Assembly (NCBI GenBank): GCA_902586905.1
Contig: CACIJH010000001.1
Span: 1-64,000 of the forward strand
Length of the DNA stretch: 64,000 nt
From: an uncultured Bacteroidota bacterium
GTDB taxonomy: Bacteria; Bacteroidota; Bacteroidia; Flavobacteriales; Flavobacteriaceae
Direction: 5' to 3'
Under the pieces are notes generated by a model that worked only from the letters and a program-made list of their open reading frames with translations, was not told where the DNA came from and searched no databases. Positions within the stretch are counted from its first letter, which is position 1; each line of letters opens with the position of its first letter. Below, piece after piece: positions 63,349 through 64,000 of this stretch. Position numbers and translations under genes: made by a program.

Positions 63349-64000
63349 ATTTCCTTATTCGATTAAAATCTATCAAATAATTAACCCTAATCGAAAATTG
63401 GTGCTGCGCAGTAAAATCAAAAAGATTGTTTAAACTTCCGAAATAATCAAGCTTTGTTGCATTGTCACTTTTAAATAATTGGTTTCGATACAACAGCACC
63501 AAGTTACTTCCTGGGGCAAACCACCACTCAAAATTTACATCAAGGTTCCAGATGTTAAAGTTTGCATCTGGGTCAAAATCTAAAACTGAAAAGTCTGTTT
63601 CGCTTCGTTTTCCGTTTTCATTTAGTCGAAATAGCGTGTGATCGTATTTGGCTCTACTCCAATAGTTTCTTAGTCTTAAGTTAATCCATTTCTTACTATC
63701 AAAAAAGTAGCTAAGGTCAATGTTGTTTTCCACAGATCTAATATCTCTTCTACCAAAATAAATATTTTGATTTACTGACTCGAGATATCCCACATCATCT
63801 CTAAAATCAATGTGGTTGGACTTTAATGCAATTGAAAATTGCTCTGAAAAACGATAAAACGTAGATAAATTAAGTCTGTTTTGAGATTTTTGTTCTTCAA
63901 AATCTTCTTTAAAATAAGCAAAGTTGTTCCATTGTATCCGATATGAGAAATCTTTGTTTTTATTGGATTTCATCACAAGCTTTGCTTGGAAGTTCGCAGG
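63347..64000 (-). CDS. DUF5916 outer membrane protein, C-terminal part (5' partial)
   Basis: The frame is open to the right edge; only the last 217 residues are present. They form alternating beta strands of an outer-membrane barrel: YRIQWNNFAYFKEDFEEQ, RFSEQFSIALKSNHIDFRDDVGYL, NIWNLDVNFEWWFAPGSNLVLLYRNQLF and the terminal FSIRVNYLIDFNRIRK. The WWFAPGS motif and layout match the barrel of DUF5916 proteins. These usually have an N-terminal family-9-like carbohydrate-binding domain (outside the window) and unknown function. Confidence 0.78.
   Translation of the reverse strand, partial: PANFQAKLVMKSNKNKDFSYRIQWNNFAYFKEDFEEQKSQNRLNLSTFYRFSEQFSIALKSNHIDFRDDVGYLESVNQNIYFGRRDIRSVENNIDLSYFFDSKKWINLRLRNYWSRAKYDHTLFRLNENGKRSETDFSVLDFDPDANFNIWNLDVNFEWWFAPGSNLVLLYRNQLFKSDNATKLDYFGSLNNLFDFTAQHQFSIRVNYLIDFNRIRK

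Overview
The window is a gene-dense, AT-rich stretch of chromosome from a member of the Bacteroidota, almost certainly the class Flavobacteriia. The evidence is: type IX secretion and gliding genes (porV, porU, gldJ, the SprA plug protein, porT); a 287-residue primary sigma factor without region 1.1; a lipoprotein TamL-type BamA homologue; Na+-NQR with a linked apbE; and a recurring TAnnTTTG promoter element, often close to the start codon and without a clear Shine-Dalgarno sequence. I see no phage, transposase, integrase, CRISPR array or rRNA. Most of the window is core genome; the glycosyltransferase end (60.6-64 kb) looks more accessory.

Layout. 0-6.1 kb: the end of an MlaF-like ABC ATPase, then a leftward operon pdhA-pdhC-SDR-sprT-DUF389. 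6.2-12.9 kb: leftward porU-porV (T9SS sortase and its outer-membrane partner), divergent from gldJ. 12.9-16.5 kb: murF, DUF2905, yjbQ, tRNA-Val(GAC), a flavin reductase, an O-methyltransferase and tatA. 16.5-21.0 kb: an M1 metallopeptidase with two carboxypeptidase-regulatory-domain proteins and a DUF6702 protein. 21.0-26.3 kb: two divergent GNATs whose start codons overlap, a VanY-type M15 peptidase, gpmI, a thioredoxin-like lipoprotein, map and a methyltransferase. 26.2-33.5 kb: leftward nqrABCDEF, a small linked gene and apbE.

33.6-49.7 kb: T9SS plug, apaG, pruA, rsmG, a fatty acid desaturase, an aminotransferase, trkH/trkA, ubiE-porT, a SpoU methyltransferase, tamL, fbaA and accD. 49.7-60.7 kb: rpsO, pnp, ggt, an S9 peptidase cut off from an N-terminal signal sequence by an in-frame stop, rpoD-rpe-anmK and a DUF885 lipoprotein. 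60.7-64 kb: three surface-glycan-type genes, a stranded T9SS C-terminal-domain fragment and the 3' part of a DUF5916 outer-membrane protein.

Functional threads. Secretion and motility are spread over three loci (porUV/gldJ, plug, porT). Energy metabolism is represented by PDH E1alpha/E2, the complete sodium-pumping NQR with its flavin-attaching enzyme, gpmI, fbaA and rpe. Envelope work is represented by murF, anmK, the M15 peptidase, tamL and the glycosyltransferases. Genes are packed tightly: 1-4 base stop/start overlaps are common within operons, and six convergent pairs overlap at their stop codons.

I did not find a convincing self-contained new defence or mobile system. The most unusual signals are the signal sequence separated from the S9 peptidase, the GNAT pair sharing CATG, the structured rpsO leader, promoter elements that imply leaderless mRNAs, and the orphan T9SS sorting domain. 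Several starts were moved downstream of the longest open frame, because the longer N-terminus ran through a promoter, a terminator or a neighbouring gene.
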